A stretch of DNA of 64,000 nucleotides from Karalla daura (lineage: Eukaryota; Chordata; Actinopteri; Chaetodontiformes; Leiognathidae). The stretch spans positions 8,340,917 to 8,404,916 of the forward strand of contig CM055211.1 in assembly GCA_029224185.1 (NCBI GenBank), written 5' to 3'. The notes below the pieces were generated by a model, which was not told the origin of the DNA, ran no database searches, and worked only from the letters and a program-made list of their open reading frames with translations. Positions within the stretch are counted from its first letter, which is position 1. Each line of letters opens with the position of its first letter. Both the position numbers and the translations under genes were made by a program. Of the stretch, positions 50,492 to 61,997 are shown one piece after another.

Positions 50492-53400
50492 ATGAAGTTC
50501 GCCTACAAGGTAAGCGCGTCATTACTGCTCAGTGAGACGCCGACAAACCACAGTCCCCTCACAAATATGTTCATTTAAGATGTCGTGACTGTTCAGCGAG
50601 GATAAAACCTGCTCAGCTCGTTCAAAAACATTTCCTTCAGTGTCAAAGAAGGCACTCTTTAATTCGTACTGAAATATCCCCCCGCAAACAGTAGTTTTAT
50701 GCCTTTTCAGTGACGTAAATTCTTTGACGTTACTCGTGAGTTTTGTGAACTTGTCACTATGTTTCTGTTAAAACAGTAGTAAACAAAACACTGCTGAGTT
50801 GCTTTAAACGTGAATGTGAATGGATCCTGTTGGTGAGAGATAAAGTCTGTCTCCTCTCTGTAGTTTTCCAATCTGCTGGGTGCAGTCTATCGACAGGGAA
50901 ACCTGAACTTCTCCAAGGATGGCAACGCTGTCATCAGTCCAGTGGGAAACAGAATCTCTGTGTTTGACATGAAGAAGTAGGTCATGATTAATACATGGAA
51001 TAAAGGCCTGAACAGCATATGGTTTCTGTTTTGAGATGTTTTTATTTCCTCTGTCTTCCAGCAACACGTCTGAGACGTTACCTCTGTCCACCAATAAGAA
51101 CATAAAGTGTGTGGGTATCTCCCCTGATGGGAGCTTGGCTGTCGTGGTGGATGAAGGTAAGATCTCCAGGTGAGGAGGTGTGAGTGTCCTGGTGTGTAGT
51201 GAACTACACAAACCCAGATGTTGTGTTTGTTTCTGTTAGATGGAGCAGCCTTGTTGATCAGTCTCATCACTCGAGCCATCCTGCACCACTTCAACTTCCA
51301 CAAGCCCATCAACGTCGTCAGCTTCTCGCCTGATGGCAGGTCAGAGCACAGGGACACTGCTGTCCAGAGCCAGGGTGAGAGGGACCACAGTCATCATGTT
51401 TTTCCCCTCACAGGAAGTTTGTGGTCACCAAAGACAACGTGGCTCTGATGTACTACGCCCCTGGGAAGCAGCGCGAGTACAACGCTTTCGTCTTGGACAA
51501 GACCTACTACGGCCCCTACGACGAGACCACCTGCATCGACTGGACCGACGACTCCAAGTGAGTCAGGGCCTTAAAGACAATAACAGGCTCGTGAATGTTT
51601 CTCTGAATTCTAAACTGTGAATGTTTCGCCCAGGTGTTTCGCCGTGGGCAGCAAAGACATGTCGACGTGGGTGTTTGGGGCAGAGCGCTGGGAAAACCTC
51701 ATCTACTACTCCCTGGGTGGACACAAGGACGTCATGGTGGGCTGCTTCTTCGAGAAGGACAGCCTGGATGTGAGTGTTTATGATTTCAGCCTGAAAGGAC
51801 AAGTTCTCCTCTGCTTAAACCGATCCCACAGTCCCATCCTGTTCTCCTGGTTTCAGCTGTACACGGTCAGCCAGGACGGGACCCTGGTGGTGTGGCAGAG
51901 TGACACTGAGCTGGACGGCCTCGTCCTGAAGAGACAGAGGAACAAACCCAGGGCTGATGAAGAGGAGGAGGGGGAAGAGGAAGGCCAAGAGAAGAGGATG
52001 GAGGGAGAGCAGGGAGAGGTCATCAGAGGGAAAGCCGAAGCTCCCACTGAAAGGACCAAAAATGTTCGATTCAAACATATGAGCAAGTAAGCACCTCTCG
52101 GTCCTCCATCCTGGGCTTAATTGATGCGTCCTGTTCAGTTTGACTTCATGTTTCTTCTGCTAAAATCCAGACGGCAGCATTAGCTGCAGTCACAGCCAGA
52201 AGTCCTTCCAAACTCCCTGCACAGTGTTCGTACCTTGACTCTTTGACTGGCAATTATCCGGCTCTCCATTACGCTTTTGGCTTCACAAAGTGCACATTTA
52301 TTTGTCCCTTGGCTGCTCTAAACCTGTAATGGCAGCATCAGCATTGGTAATGAAGATCAGCATGTGCTGGGGCTTTGAGCCAACGTCTTCAAACCAAACC
52401 TCCCGAAATGTTCTCGACAAGGTGCAGAAAAGAGATAAAGGTGCAAAATAACTTTCTCCTTGGCACGTCTGCAGCTCATTTCCCTGCCTCTTCTCTCGTA
52501 GACACTTCTTCAACAAAGCTGGAGACTTCAACAACCTGACGGCGGCCACCTTCCACAAGCCCACGCACATCCTGGTCACGGGCTTCGCCTCCGGAATCTT
52601 CCACCTGCACGAACTTCCAGAGTTCAACCTGATTCACTCCCTCAGGTGAGAGAAAAGTTCTCTTCTCTGTACTCTTTAAATAAATCACATTTTGCCAGCT
52701 CTGTGATGTGACTGGAATGTGTCTCTGCGACAGTATCTCAGACCAGTCCATCACCTCCGTGGCCATAAACAGCACAGGGGACTGGATCGGCTTCGGCTGC
52801 TCAGGTAAGTGTCTTCCTCAGCTCCAGCAGCTCTGGGTGTCTGCGTGCTCCTCTGACTGGCTGGCTGACTGGCTGCAGGCATGGGCCAGCTGCTGGTGTG
52901 GGAGTGGCAGAGCGAGTCGTACGTCTTCAAGCAGCAGGGACACTTCAACAACATGGCGGCGCTGGCTTACTCCCCCGACGGACAGCACATCGCCACAGGA
53001 GGCGACGATGGCAAGGTGGGAGGTCTGACGGGAGGAAAATAAACCAGAGTAGAGACCTGTGTTTGTGCCCGGGGTCAGACTGTGGGTCTGCTCGCCTCCT
53101 CAGGTCAAAGTGTGGAACACCAACAGCGGCCTGTGCTTCGTCACCTTCACCGAGCACACCAGCAGCATCAGCAGCGTGGCCTTCACCTCCAGCGGCTTCG
53201 TCATCGTCAGCGCCTCCCTGGACGGGACGGTGCGGGCCTTCGACCTGCACAGGTGAGTCCAGCCCCAGCAGAGCTGCAGGGTGGCTGGGCGTAGCTGCAC
53301 GTGTGTGACTGTGTTTGCATCTTCTGTGTTACAGGTACAGAAACTTCAGGACGTTCACGTCTCCTCGGCCGGCCCAGTTCTCCTCCCTGGCTGTAGATGT

Positions 53401-55583
53401 CAGTGGAGAGCTGGTGAGCGCAGGCGCCCAGGACTCCTTTGAGATCTTCCTGTGGTCCATGCAGACGGGCAGGCTCCTGGAGGTAGCTTCATTATGACTC
53501 ACAGTCAAAGATGTTGTGACAGTGCATGTGCAGCTCTTCACTGAGTCTGCCCTCCCCCACCAGGTCCTCGGGGGCCACGAGGGCCCTGTCAGCAGCCTGT
53601 GCTTCAGCCCGGTGCAGTCCATCCTGGCCAGCGCGTCCTGGGATCGAACCGTGAGGCTGTGGGACATGTTGGACAGCTGGCAGGTCAAAGAGACGCTGTC
53701 CCTCACCTCAGATGGTACAGACCAGTCCGTGTCGGTCTTGTGATGGGCAGAGCAGCTTCAGGGTGACTGAGACGCTGACTGTGTCTTCTTCTCCTCAGCT
53801 CTGGCTGTGACGTACCGTCCTGATGGCCAGGAGCTGGCTGTGGCCACTCTCAACGGAGAGATCTCGTTTTGGAACCCACAGACGGCCTCACAGACCGGAT
53901 CCATCGTCGGACGCCACGACCTGAAGACGGGCCGCAAAGAGACGGACAAGATCACAGCCAAGCAGTCGGCTAAGGGCAAGTGAGTGAGGGCAGGGCTTCA
54001 GCTCGGGTCGAGTGAGGAGTTTATTTTGTGGCCTTTGATGCAGGCTGTGCTCCTCCCTGCAGGTCCTTCACAGCTCTGTGCTACTCTGCGGACGGTGAGT
54101 CCATCTTGGCAGGAGGTCAGTCCAAGTTTGTCTGCATCTACAACGTCAAGGAGCAGATGCTGGTCAAGAAGTTTGAGATCTCCTGCAACTTGTCCTTCGA
54201 TGCCATGGAGGTGCGGCTTGAGATGTCAGTACATCTGGCCTGTAACTCACAGTCGGAGCACGGCTGACCTGCTTCCTGCTCTGTTCCTCCAGGAGTTCCT
54301 GGACCGACGGAAGATGACAGAGTTCGGCAGCTTGGCTCTGGTGGACGAGGGAGCTGGAGACGGAGACGGAGTCCACATCAGCCTTCCTGGAGTCAGGAAA
54401 GGTGCCTCACTCACTTCAATACCTCAATGCTACATGTTATTTGTATTGCATTTAAAAACACCTTATTAAAGCCTTTATTCCTTTATGTCTCTCAACAGGG
54501 GATATGAGTTCTCGACACTTCAAACCAGAGATCAGAGTGACCTCACTGCGGTTCTCCCCCACTGGTAAGAAGTTCTTTACTTCCTACAGATCTGTAAATT
54601 TAAACTTTTGAACCCTTCAAAATATTTAATTTTGCAGCTGATTTGTCCACTTTGTCACTCAGACTTGCTCTGCATCTAGCATCTCAGAGTGTGAAGAGTA
54701 ACGTTTGTTGTTTCCTCAGGACGCAGCTGGGCGGCCACCTCCACCGAGGGCCTGCTGATCTACTCCCTGGACGGCTCCATGGTGTTCGACCCGTACGACC
54801 TGGACCTGGACGTGACGCCGGCCAGCATCCGTAAGCAGCTGCGGCAGAAGGACTGGACGGCAGCCATCGTCCTGGCCTTCAGACTCAATGAGAAAGCCCT
54901 GAAGCAGGAAGTGCTGGAATCCATACCGCACGACCAGAGTGAGCTCAGTTCTCCTTTTCACAGATCAGGGAGAGGAACCCATCAGATATACATTTGTTAT
55001 AAATGTGTTTTTGTTGTTCCAGTCCCGGTCATTTGTGGCTCTCTGCCCGACATCTACGTTGAGAAGCTCCTGGGCTTCATTGCGTCGAGTTTGGAGAGCA
55101 CTGCTCACCTGCAGTTCTACATGACCTGGGCCCAGAACCTGCTCATGCTGCACGGACAGAAACTGAAGAACAGGTCTGCTCCCCTGGCCTCACGGTTGTC
55201 TGGCCCCAGCTGTGACTGCGGCTGACTTCCTCTCCACTGTGTCCACAGGTCGGGAGCCATCCTGCCCACCATCCAGGCGCTGCAGAAGAGCATCCAGAGA
55301 CACTTTGACAACCTGTCCAAACTGTGAGTGTCAATACTTGTCTCTGTTACACCCTAACATGCAGTTTCAGACCAGTGATGAGAGATGTTTTCCTCTGTGC
55401 AGGTGTGACTTCAACATGTATAACATCCGCTATGCCGTGGCACTGTCGAAGCAGAGGGGGGTGAAGAGAGCAGCTGAGGGGGATGCTGGGGATGAGGAGG
55501 AGGAGGAAGGAGAGGAAGGTGATGAAGAGATGTTGGAAGAGATGAGTGAGGTGTCTATGGAGGGTGAAGATCTGATGCTGTGA
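50492..55583 (+). CDS. pwp2: PWP2 (UTP1), WD-repeat subunit of the SSU processome
   Basis: Twenty-one coding exons run from 50492-50509 (MKFAYK) to 55403-55583, with the others at 50864-50976, 51062-51156, 51240-51339, 51414-51557, 51634-51769, 51857-52086, 52502-52645, 52734-52804, 52879-53015, 53104-53252, 53335-53482, 53564-53714, 53799-53979, 54063-54210, 54293-54401, 54499-54564, 54720-54938, 55023-55173 and 55249-55323. The product is 921 residues, as in human (about 919). Tandem WD40 repeats form two propellers (GGHKDVMVGCFF, TVSQDGTLVVWQ, FNNMAALAYSPDG, GGDDGKVKVWN, ASWDRTVRLWD). An acidic insert (EEEEGEEEG) follows the first propeller. The C-terminus is the Utp12-type helical domain and an acidic tail. 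PWP2 is in the UTP-B complex that binds the 5' ETS of pre-rRNA with U3 snoRNP for 18S processing in the nucleolus. Confidence 0.95.
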
Positions 55584-56040
55584 AGCTGAAGTTGACTCAT
55601 TCCAACAACAAAAGAGAAGAAAACAGAGGAATACCTTTGGACTGTTAAAGAGATCTGTGTATTTCTGAAAACATTGTAATTGTAAACTTTTTGTATTAAA
55701 TACTTTATATGTGCATTATTTGTGTGCTCTTTGGCCTGTGTTTAATGTGCTTCCATAAAAAAGAATGGAAACTTGAATCTGAAAACAACTGTTCCTTCCA
55801 TAATCATTATTACAATGTTTTGAATTTTGTATAAAATAATAATCAGAAAATATAGTTAAGACTACATCTGAATTACACCAAATATGAATTAAAACGTTAA
55901 AAAGTACTAAATTATTTAGCATTTCCTGCTTAATTTGAGTGGAATGTAGTAAAAACAGAACTACAAACAGAGGCAGAGTGGACTCCAGTACCCAGCAGGC
56001 CTTGCGGCGTGGGGGCGGAAGAGGCGGAGTTTGAGCCAAA
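55584..56040. other. pwp2 3' UTR and eed promoter region
   Basis: Short tail-to-head spacer. ATTAAA near 55695 is a candidate pwp2 polyadenylation signal. GC-rich sequence just before 56041, including GGGGGCGGAAGAGGCGGAG, is probably the eed core promoter. Confidence 0.5.
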
Positions 56041-59000
56041 ATGAGGGAAAATAAGAACATGTCCGAGTCTCCCTCCCAAGCGGGAAAAGAAATACCGGCG
56101 AAAAAACAAAAACTGAGCAGTGACGAGAACAGTAACCCCGACCTGTCAGGAGACGAGAATGTAAGCGGTGAATGGGGGTTGTTTGTGGGTGTGTGGAGGA
56201 GCCACAGGTCGCTGTAGCCGCCTAGCATCGTGCTGTAGCAGCAGCCGGCTAAAGGGGGCTAGCTCGCAGCTTTGTTCACCTGCTGCTGTTTGTTGACACT
56301 GCGACCTGAACGTGGTGACACCAGCAGGGTGGACTGAGCCTGGCTCTGCTAGACACCACACAGAGCTAGTCATGGTCTGCCTGGTGGCTATTAAGGAGAA
56401 ATGTCAACTTGATGATCTGAGTTTCATTCACGTGTAGCTGGGGTTAGCATTAGCAGTAGCAGCTAGTACAGTCAGGAGCACAAGAGGAAATGAAAATGCT
56501 GCATATTTAGCTCAGTAAATGATTAAATGATGAAAATACCTGGGTGTTTATGACAGATATACGACTGTAAGACACCCCAGCCTCTAGTAAACACAGTTCA
56601 TCTCCTTAGAGGATGGAAGCTGCCTTGAATATTGTGTATTATGATATAAAAAATACGTATAGAGTTGTGTTTTGGTGTCAACAAACCTGCATAGTCGTAT
56701 TGGAACAGTTGCAGGTCGTTTGCATGTTCTATAAGTAAGTAAAAGAGACTTTAAAGGTCCACATAATTGTCACCTGATAGTGTGATTCTACTAGTGTGTA
56801 ATAGAGCTAATATCAACACTGATGCTAGGTGTTTATGTTGTTAAGTGCTCCAGTTTTGGTTGTACACTGAATAATATAAAGCCTGAATACGAATGTGGTA
56901 AAGATGATATGAGCGGCATGGGTGCTTAGAAAATAGATTGCATTGTAATATATCAACAGGCCTCTATGACCAGATGTTTACTTGGCCCTCTTCATTTGTG
57001 TGTGCGTGTGTGTGCAGGACGATGCAGTCAGCGTTGAGAGTGGGACCAACGCCGAGCGTCCAGACACACCCACCAACACGGCCAATGCCCCGGGCAGGAA
57101 GAGCTGGGGCAAGGGCAAGTGGAAGTCCAAGAAATGCAGATATTCCTTTAAATGTGTCAACAGTCTGAGGGTGAGAGGCCACTCCACAGCACCCTAACCC
57201 TGAAACATCACTTCACATGCACATAACTTACAGATACCTAAAGATAACTTCACGTACTGAACTGGTTGGCTGTATGTGAACTGGCGTCCCTGTGTGCTCT
57301 GTGCAGGAGGACCACGGCCAGCCGCTCTTCGGAGTTCAGTTCAACTGGCACAGCAAAGAGGGAGACCCACTGGTGTTTGCCACAGTGGGGAGTAACAGGG
57401 TAAAGCTTGCTTTGTTTTCTTAGAGTGTATTTTAGGAAGTATATTTAAGGCACAGACACCTTAAAATAGTCAGTGATATTAGATTTTACCTTTTATGTCA
57501 TAAAAGTGAAATGACTTGTTCTGTAGGACTGTATGAATACCATCATGAAATGTTGGCTGTAGGTTGAAAGGAGACTGTTTCTTATTAACTAATGTCATGC
57601 TGTTTCTCCCCTGCCAGGTAACTCTGTATGAATGTCACTCTCAGGGAGAAATAAGGCTGCTGCAGTCTTATGTGGATGCAGATGTATCCTTTCACTTGTT
57701 GCACAACATGTCACATTATGCAAAAACAATAACTGCTCAACCCTTTGAAATCAAAGAGAGACTTTCAGTTGTTGTGTCCTTGACTACATGTGCCCAAAGG
57801 CTGATGAGAACTTCTATACGTGTGCATGGACCTACGACACCAACACAAGCCATCCTCTGCTGGCTGTAGCTGGGTCACGAGGCATCATCCGCGTGATCAA
57901 CCACATCACGATGCAGTGCATCAAGGTACAGCTCATCACTGTCTGAAGTGTCCCTATTGTGAGAGGAGGAAGAAGGAGGATGAATCTCATGTTTTTCTCC
58001 CCATGTCCAGCATTATGTAGGTCATGGAAATGCAATCAATGAGCTCAAGTTTCATCCCAGGGATCCGAATCTCCTCCTGTCTGTCAGCAAAGGTAAAAAC
58101 CTGGAGCAAGTGTTTCACATTATGATTGAAAATGGGGTAAAAATGCATCATGATTCTGCTTGCTTCCTCAGATCATGCTCTGCGTCTGTGGAACATCCAG
58201 ACAGACACGTTAGTGGCAATATTTGGTGGAGTAGAAGGTCATCGAGACGAAGTGCTGAGCGCTGTGAGTATCCTGCAGAACTGATCAGCTCCACCTCCAG
58301 AACTGATCAGCTCCACCTTTATAACTGATCAGCTCCACCTCCAGAACTGATCAGCTCCACCTTTATAACTGATCAGCTCCACCTCCAGAACTGAAGAGCT
58401 GCAGCTCAACCACGCTCTCTCATCATCTCGCTGCAGGACTTTGATCTTCTGGGTGAGAAGATAATGTCCTGTGGGATGGACCACTCCCTGAAGCTGTGGC
58501 GGATCAATTCAGAGAGGATGCAGAAAGCGATCCGCGGCTCCTACGAGTACAACCCGTCCAAGACCAACAGGTGGAGCATGACAGGGTCAGCGTGTGTGGC
58601 TGTGGTGAGCAGCAGCCTGTAGAATCCTGGTTGAGATCTTTGTGGTTTTTCCTTCAGGCCTTTTGTCTCGCAGAAAATTCACTTCCCCGACTTCTCGACA
58701 CGAGACATCCACAGGAACTATGTGGACTGTGTGCGATGGCTCGGGGACCTGATCCTCTCCAAGGTGAGTGTAGCATCTCTGTCTTGTTGTTTTATGGTGA
58801 CCATTTTAATATGAATCTGTATATTCAGACAGCTGGAGTAGGATAGTTCCATTTCCTGATGTGATTTGCTATTCTGTTTAGCTGTGACTCGTGAACAGCC
58901 CTCTCATCTGTGCTCTCCCTGCAGTCCTGTGAAAATGCCATTGTCTGCTGGAAACCAGGGAAGATGGAGGACGACATCGACCACATTAAACCCAACGAGT

Positions 59001-59584
59001 CAAATGTGACGATTCTGGGACGCTTTGATTACAGCCAGTGTGACATTTGGTACATGCGCTTCTCCATGGACTTCTGGCAGAAGGTGAACTCATTTATTTT
59101 CCATTTCATGCCTCACTAATAACACAACCTCCAGATAAACAAACCCGGCTCTGGGGATTTGACCTTGCCACCGCGTGCTGCTAGCTGCAGTACTCTGGGC
59201 TGCAGCCCGGCTGCTCAGACTGACTGTGCTGCTGTGCTGATGTGTGTGCAGATGCTGGCTCTGGGGAACCAGGTGGGGAAGCTCTACGTGTGGGACCTGG
59301 AAGTGGAAGACCCACACAAAGCAAAGTAAGTGACCAGCGAGACGGCAGTCAGCGCAGCAGAAACCGCGGGGTCGGGGGCGGACTCTGCTCTTGAAGGTCG
59401 TGTCCTCAGGTCCTGAGAGCTTCTCCTCCTCTTGTCTCCTCCTCTTGTCTCCTCCAGATGCACCACGCTCACGCTCCCCAAATGCACGTCGGCCATCCGG
59501 CAGACCAGCTTCAGCCGCGACAGCAGCATCTTGATAGCGGTGTGTGACGACGCGTCCATCTGGCGCTGGGACCGCCAGCGCTGA
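56041..59584 (+). CDS. eed: EED, Polycomb repressive complex 2 subunit
   Basis: The exons are 56041-56160, 57018-57170, 57307-57399, 57618-57683, 57800-57925, 58011-58092, 58172-58263, 58437-58570, 58658-58763, 58925-59083, 59252-59325 and 59458-59584, giving 443 residues from the first ATG. Human EED has 441 and matches almost residue for residue after the N-terminus. The protein is a seven-bladed WD40 propeller that binds EZH2 and reads H3K27me3. The aromatic-cage neighbourhoods are intact ([28 protein letters not shown]). EED sustains and spreads PRC2 methylation in the nucleus. Two in-frame ATGs lie at 56041 and 56059. The second begins MSESPSQAG and lines up with the human start, and both have A at -3. 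Mammalian EED uses several starts, so both may be used. Confidence 0.97.
56161..57017 (+). other. eed intron 1
   Basis: AT-rich 857-base intron, GTAAGC donor and GTGTGCAG acceptor. No embedded gene seen. Confidence 0.8.
58279..58400. repeat. 22-bp minisatellite in eed intron 7
   Basis: Five tandem 22-base units with core AACTGATCAGCTCCACC, alternating between two end variants (TCCAG and TTTAT), so the higher-order period is 44. A degraded sixth unit follows. Each full unit has a CTGATCAG palindrome. Confidence 0.95.
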
Positions 59585-59606
59585 GCCGCTCTGCCTCCTG
59601 CTGCTG

Positions 59607-59640
59607 CCTCCTCCTCCTCCTCCTCCTCCTCCTCCTCCTC
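59607..59640. repeat. (CTC)n microsatellite in the eed 3' UTR
   Basis: About eleven CTC units just after the stop codon. Confidence 0.95.
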
Positions 59641-60311
59641 CCCTGTTGTTGTACAGATCTACACTGCAAGAAATGTCCGTGTGAACATTCTGGTCTAACG
59701 TGTGGTCGAAGAAATTAAAGCTCTAGGTTTTCCTGAAAGAAGTGAGAAAAGGTGCCGAGCTGAGTTGAGCAGAGTGAAGGACGTGCTCGTGGACTGTCCG
59801 TCTGCTGGCAGGAGGCGTGAGGAGACGCAGATTTCTGAGAAGCCCGAGGAACATTTTCTACCCAGTAAATCATCAGTGGTGTTCCTCCTCCTCCTTTTTC
59901 GATCATGAAGACAAAGTTTGTTGTGAAGTCTGTTTGGAACCGTATCAGTGCAGCCCCTGGGTGTGTAAGTGTTGGTGGAGGTTAAGTGCCTTTTAGCTTC
60001 CTATGCAGACTCGCTCATCAGACACTGAGGTCACACGCTGGCTCCTGCTCTCTGCAATCAGGGACCTTTTTCTGCAAACTCCTTAGACGAGAGGTGTTGT
60101 CTGTACCGCAGCCAGCTGGCAGGTTTTTGTCACTTGTTTGAGGGGGAAAAAAACATTTCCAAAGATGGATTCTTTTTGTTGCAGTGTTTTTATGTTTTAT
60201 ATTAATTTGTACACACTGAAGAATAAGATTTTTGTCCTTCCTGCCCCTTCTACAAACATTCCCGTCATTCCTTAGCATCTTCCACCTCCACACAAACACA
60301 CTGTAATACTC

Positions 60312-60317
60312 AATAAA
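60312..60317 (+). promoter_or_regulatory. AATAAA polyadenylation signal of eed
   Basis: Followed by a T/G-rich stretch and a second near-copy within 20 bases. Confidence 0.5.
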
Positions 60318-60863
60318 ATGTATTTTGTAAATAAAACCCGGAAGAGTCAGTTTGTGCAATTACTAAGGATTGATAGATGTTTTGAAGTGCATTTTAGCAG
60401 TATTTCTTTTTTTTATGTAGCTTTGAAATGAGTCAAGCAGTAAACATGCTCTTATTTTGAAAATTTAGATTCTAATCGTGCTGAAAGAGGGAGGGGGGTG
60501 TTTGCCTTGTAACTGAATGAATTTGGATTTGAATAAAACTTATTTTTCTACAGAACTTCATATGGTTAATGTTTTTCCTCAGACAGAGTTTAAGATTTTT
60601 TTTCCCATTGATTTTGTTTCGTGAAATGCAATCCACAGGTCTGCAAAGGTCAAGTCTGGAAGGTTCTAGATTATTCTAGATGTAAATCAAACTCATCGTG
60701 ATGTGAAAAGAAACTGAGGCCGAGAGATGATTCCTAATAGTTGCAAGAAGTTTGGAGGCTAAATTGGTGTGCCTCACATCAGATGACCTGCAGCCCGCCG
60801 GAGTCATGTGATGGCAGCTTTATTCCCACCCCTCTCATCAAAAACCTGCAGCCCAGGAGCGTG

Positions 60864-60870
60864 TGCGCAC
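60864..60870 (+). promoter_or_regulatory. possible metal-response element core
   Basis: TGCGCAC fits the MTF-1 site core TGCRCNC, and the palindrome GTGCGCAC provides it on both strands. It lies 119 bases upstream of the atp7b start codon. A seven-base match in GC-rich sequence is weak evidence. Confidence 0.25.
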
Positions 60871-60988
60871 GAAGGAGTTGCGCCTGTGCGCCGCGCTCCT
60901 CCTCCTCCCATCTCTGCGGACTTTTGCCCCCCTGCAGCTCAGATAGGCGCAGATAAGACACGGCTCTGTCTGAGAGAGAGAGTCGAGC

Positions 60989-61918
60989 ATGTTTTCTCCA
61001 AAGTCGCCTAAAAGTCTCTCAAAGTATGCGTTCTCCGGGGAGCAGATCTGCATGGTGGAGTGCGCCTGCGGCCCTGACTGCGCCTGCGGGAGGAACTGCG
61101 CGTCCCAGCCGAAGGTAGGCCCGCGACTAGTCTCAGTCTGTGATACACTTCCATCCATCCATGCATCTATTCTCTGGAACATCCGAGGGGAAGTTTCTCC
61201 ACTGCAGCACCTCGTGTGGAGGTTGGAACAGGTGGTCTCATGGAGGAACGTGTGCAAAAGTTAATTTATGAGGTTAAATACTGCGCTGTGACTCATGGGA
61301 AATCGTGCATTTGTGTATTTCTACTCCACTACATCCTTAGCTGCCATGTTCTTAGAGGATGTCTAAACTCCAGATGGCTCCTCAAAGAACAAATTACAGT
61401 CTCCTAAACTGAGCAAAATGATGTAAATCATATGTAAAAATATTTTGTATAAAAAATCTTCCATCCATGTTAATGCACTTCAGTGTGCCACACAGGTGAC
61501 TGAGAGACTGATAGACAATTAAAATACAATAAAAGATTATTAAAAGTTAAAAATGTCAGACAGTAAGCACATTAAGAGAGTTTAAACATTAAACAATTCA
61601 CTGTCAATCTTTTTTTTCATGTTATTATGATTCATTATGATGATTCTTGTGATTATTCTTCATAATTGTGCTGATAATGTGTGTTATATCTACCTCCTTT
61701 GTAACTGGACTATTGATCAATAGAAAGGAGCTATATTAGATAACAGTAGTGTGTGACAACATGTTAAAATCAGTTTTTGTGTTTTTAACTTCTGTCCATA
61801 AGCAGATGAACAGAAAACAGCTGCGTCACGCTGTGATGTCATTAGCAGACAGGAAGGCTGGAAAATAGGTGAAAGGAGGCGTTTGATGCTTCTGGGAAAT
61901 GTTTGTTTGCATTGTGCC

Positions 61919-61997
<79 letters not shown>

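Larger units (their letters stand above)
59585..60988. other. eed 3' UTR and atp7b promoter region
   Basis: A CTC repeat follows the eed stop. AATAAA copies occur at 60312-60317 and 60532-60537; the eed 3' UTR probably ends near one of them. The last 200 bases before 60989 become GC-rich and should contain the atp7b promoter and 5' UTR. Confidence 0.5.

Noticed and set aside
60741..60956. Upstream open frame before atp7b exon 1
   Set aside because: No family similarity, and it lies in GC-rich promoter or 5' UTR sequence. It could be a chance upstream ORF, but nothing supports translation.
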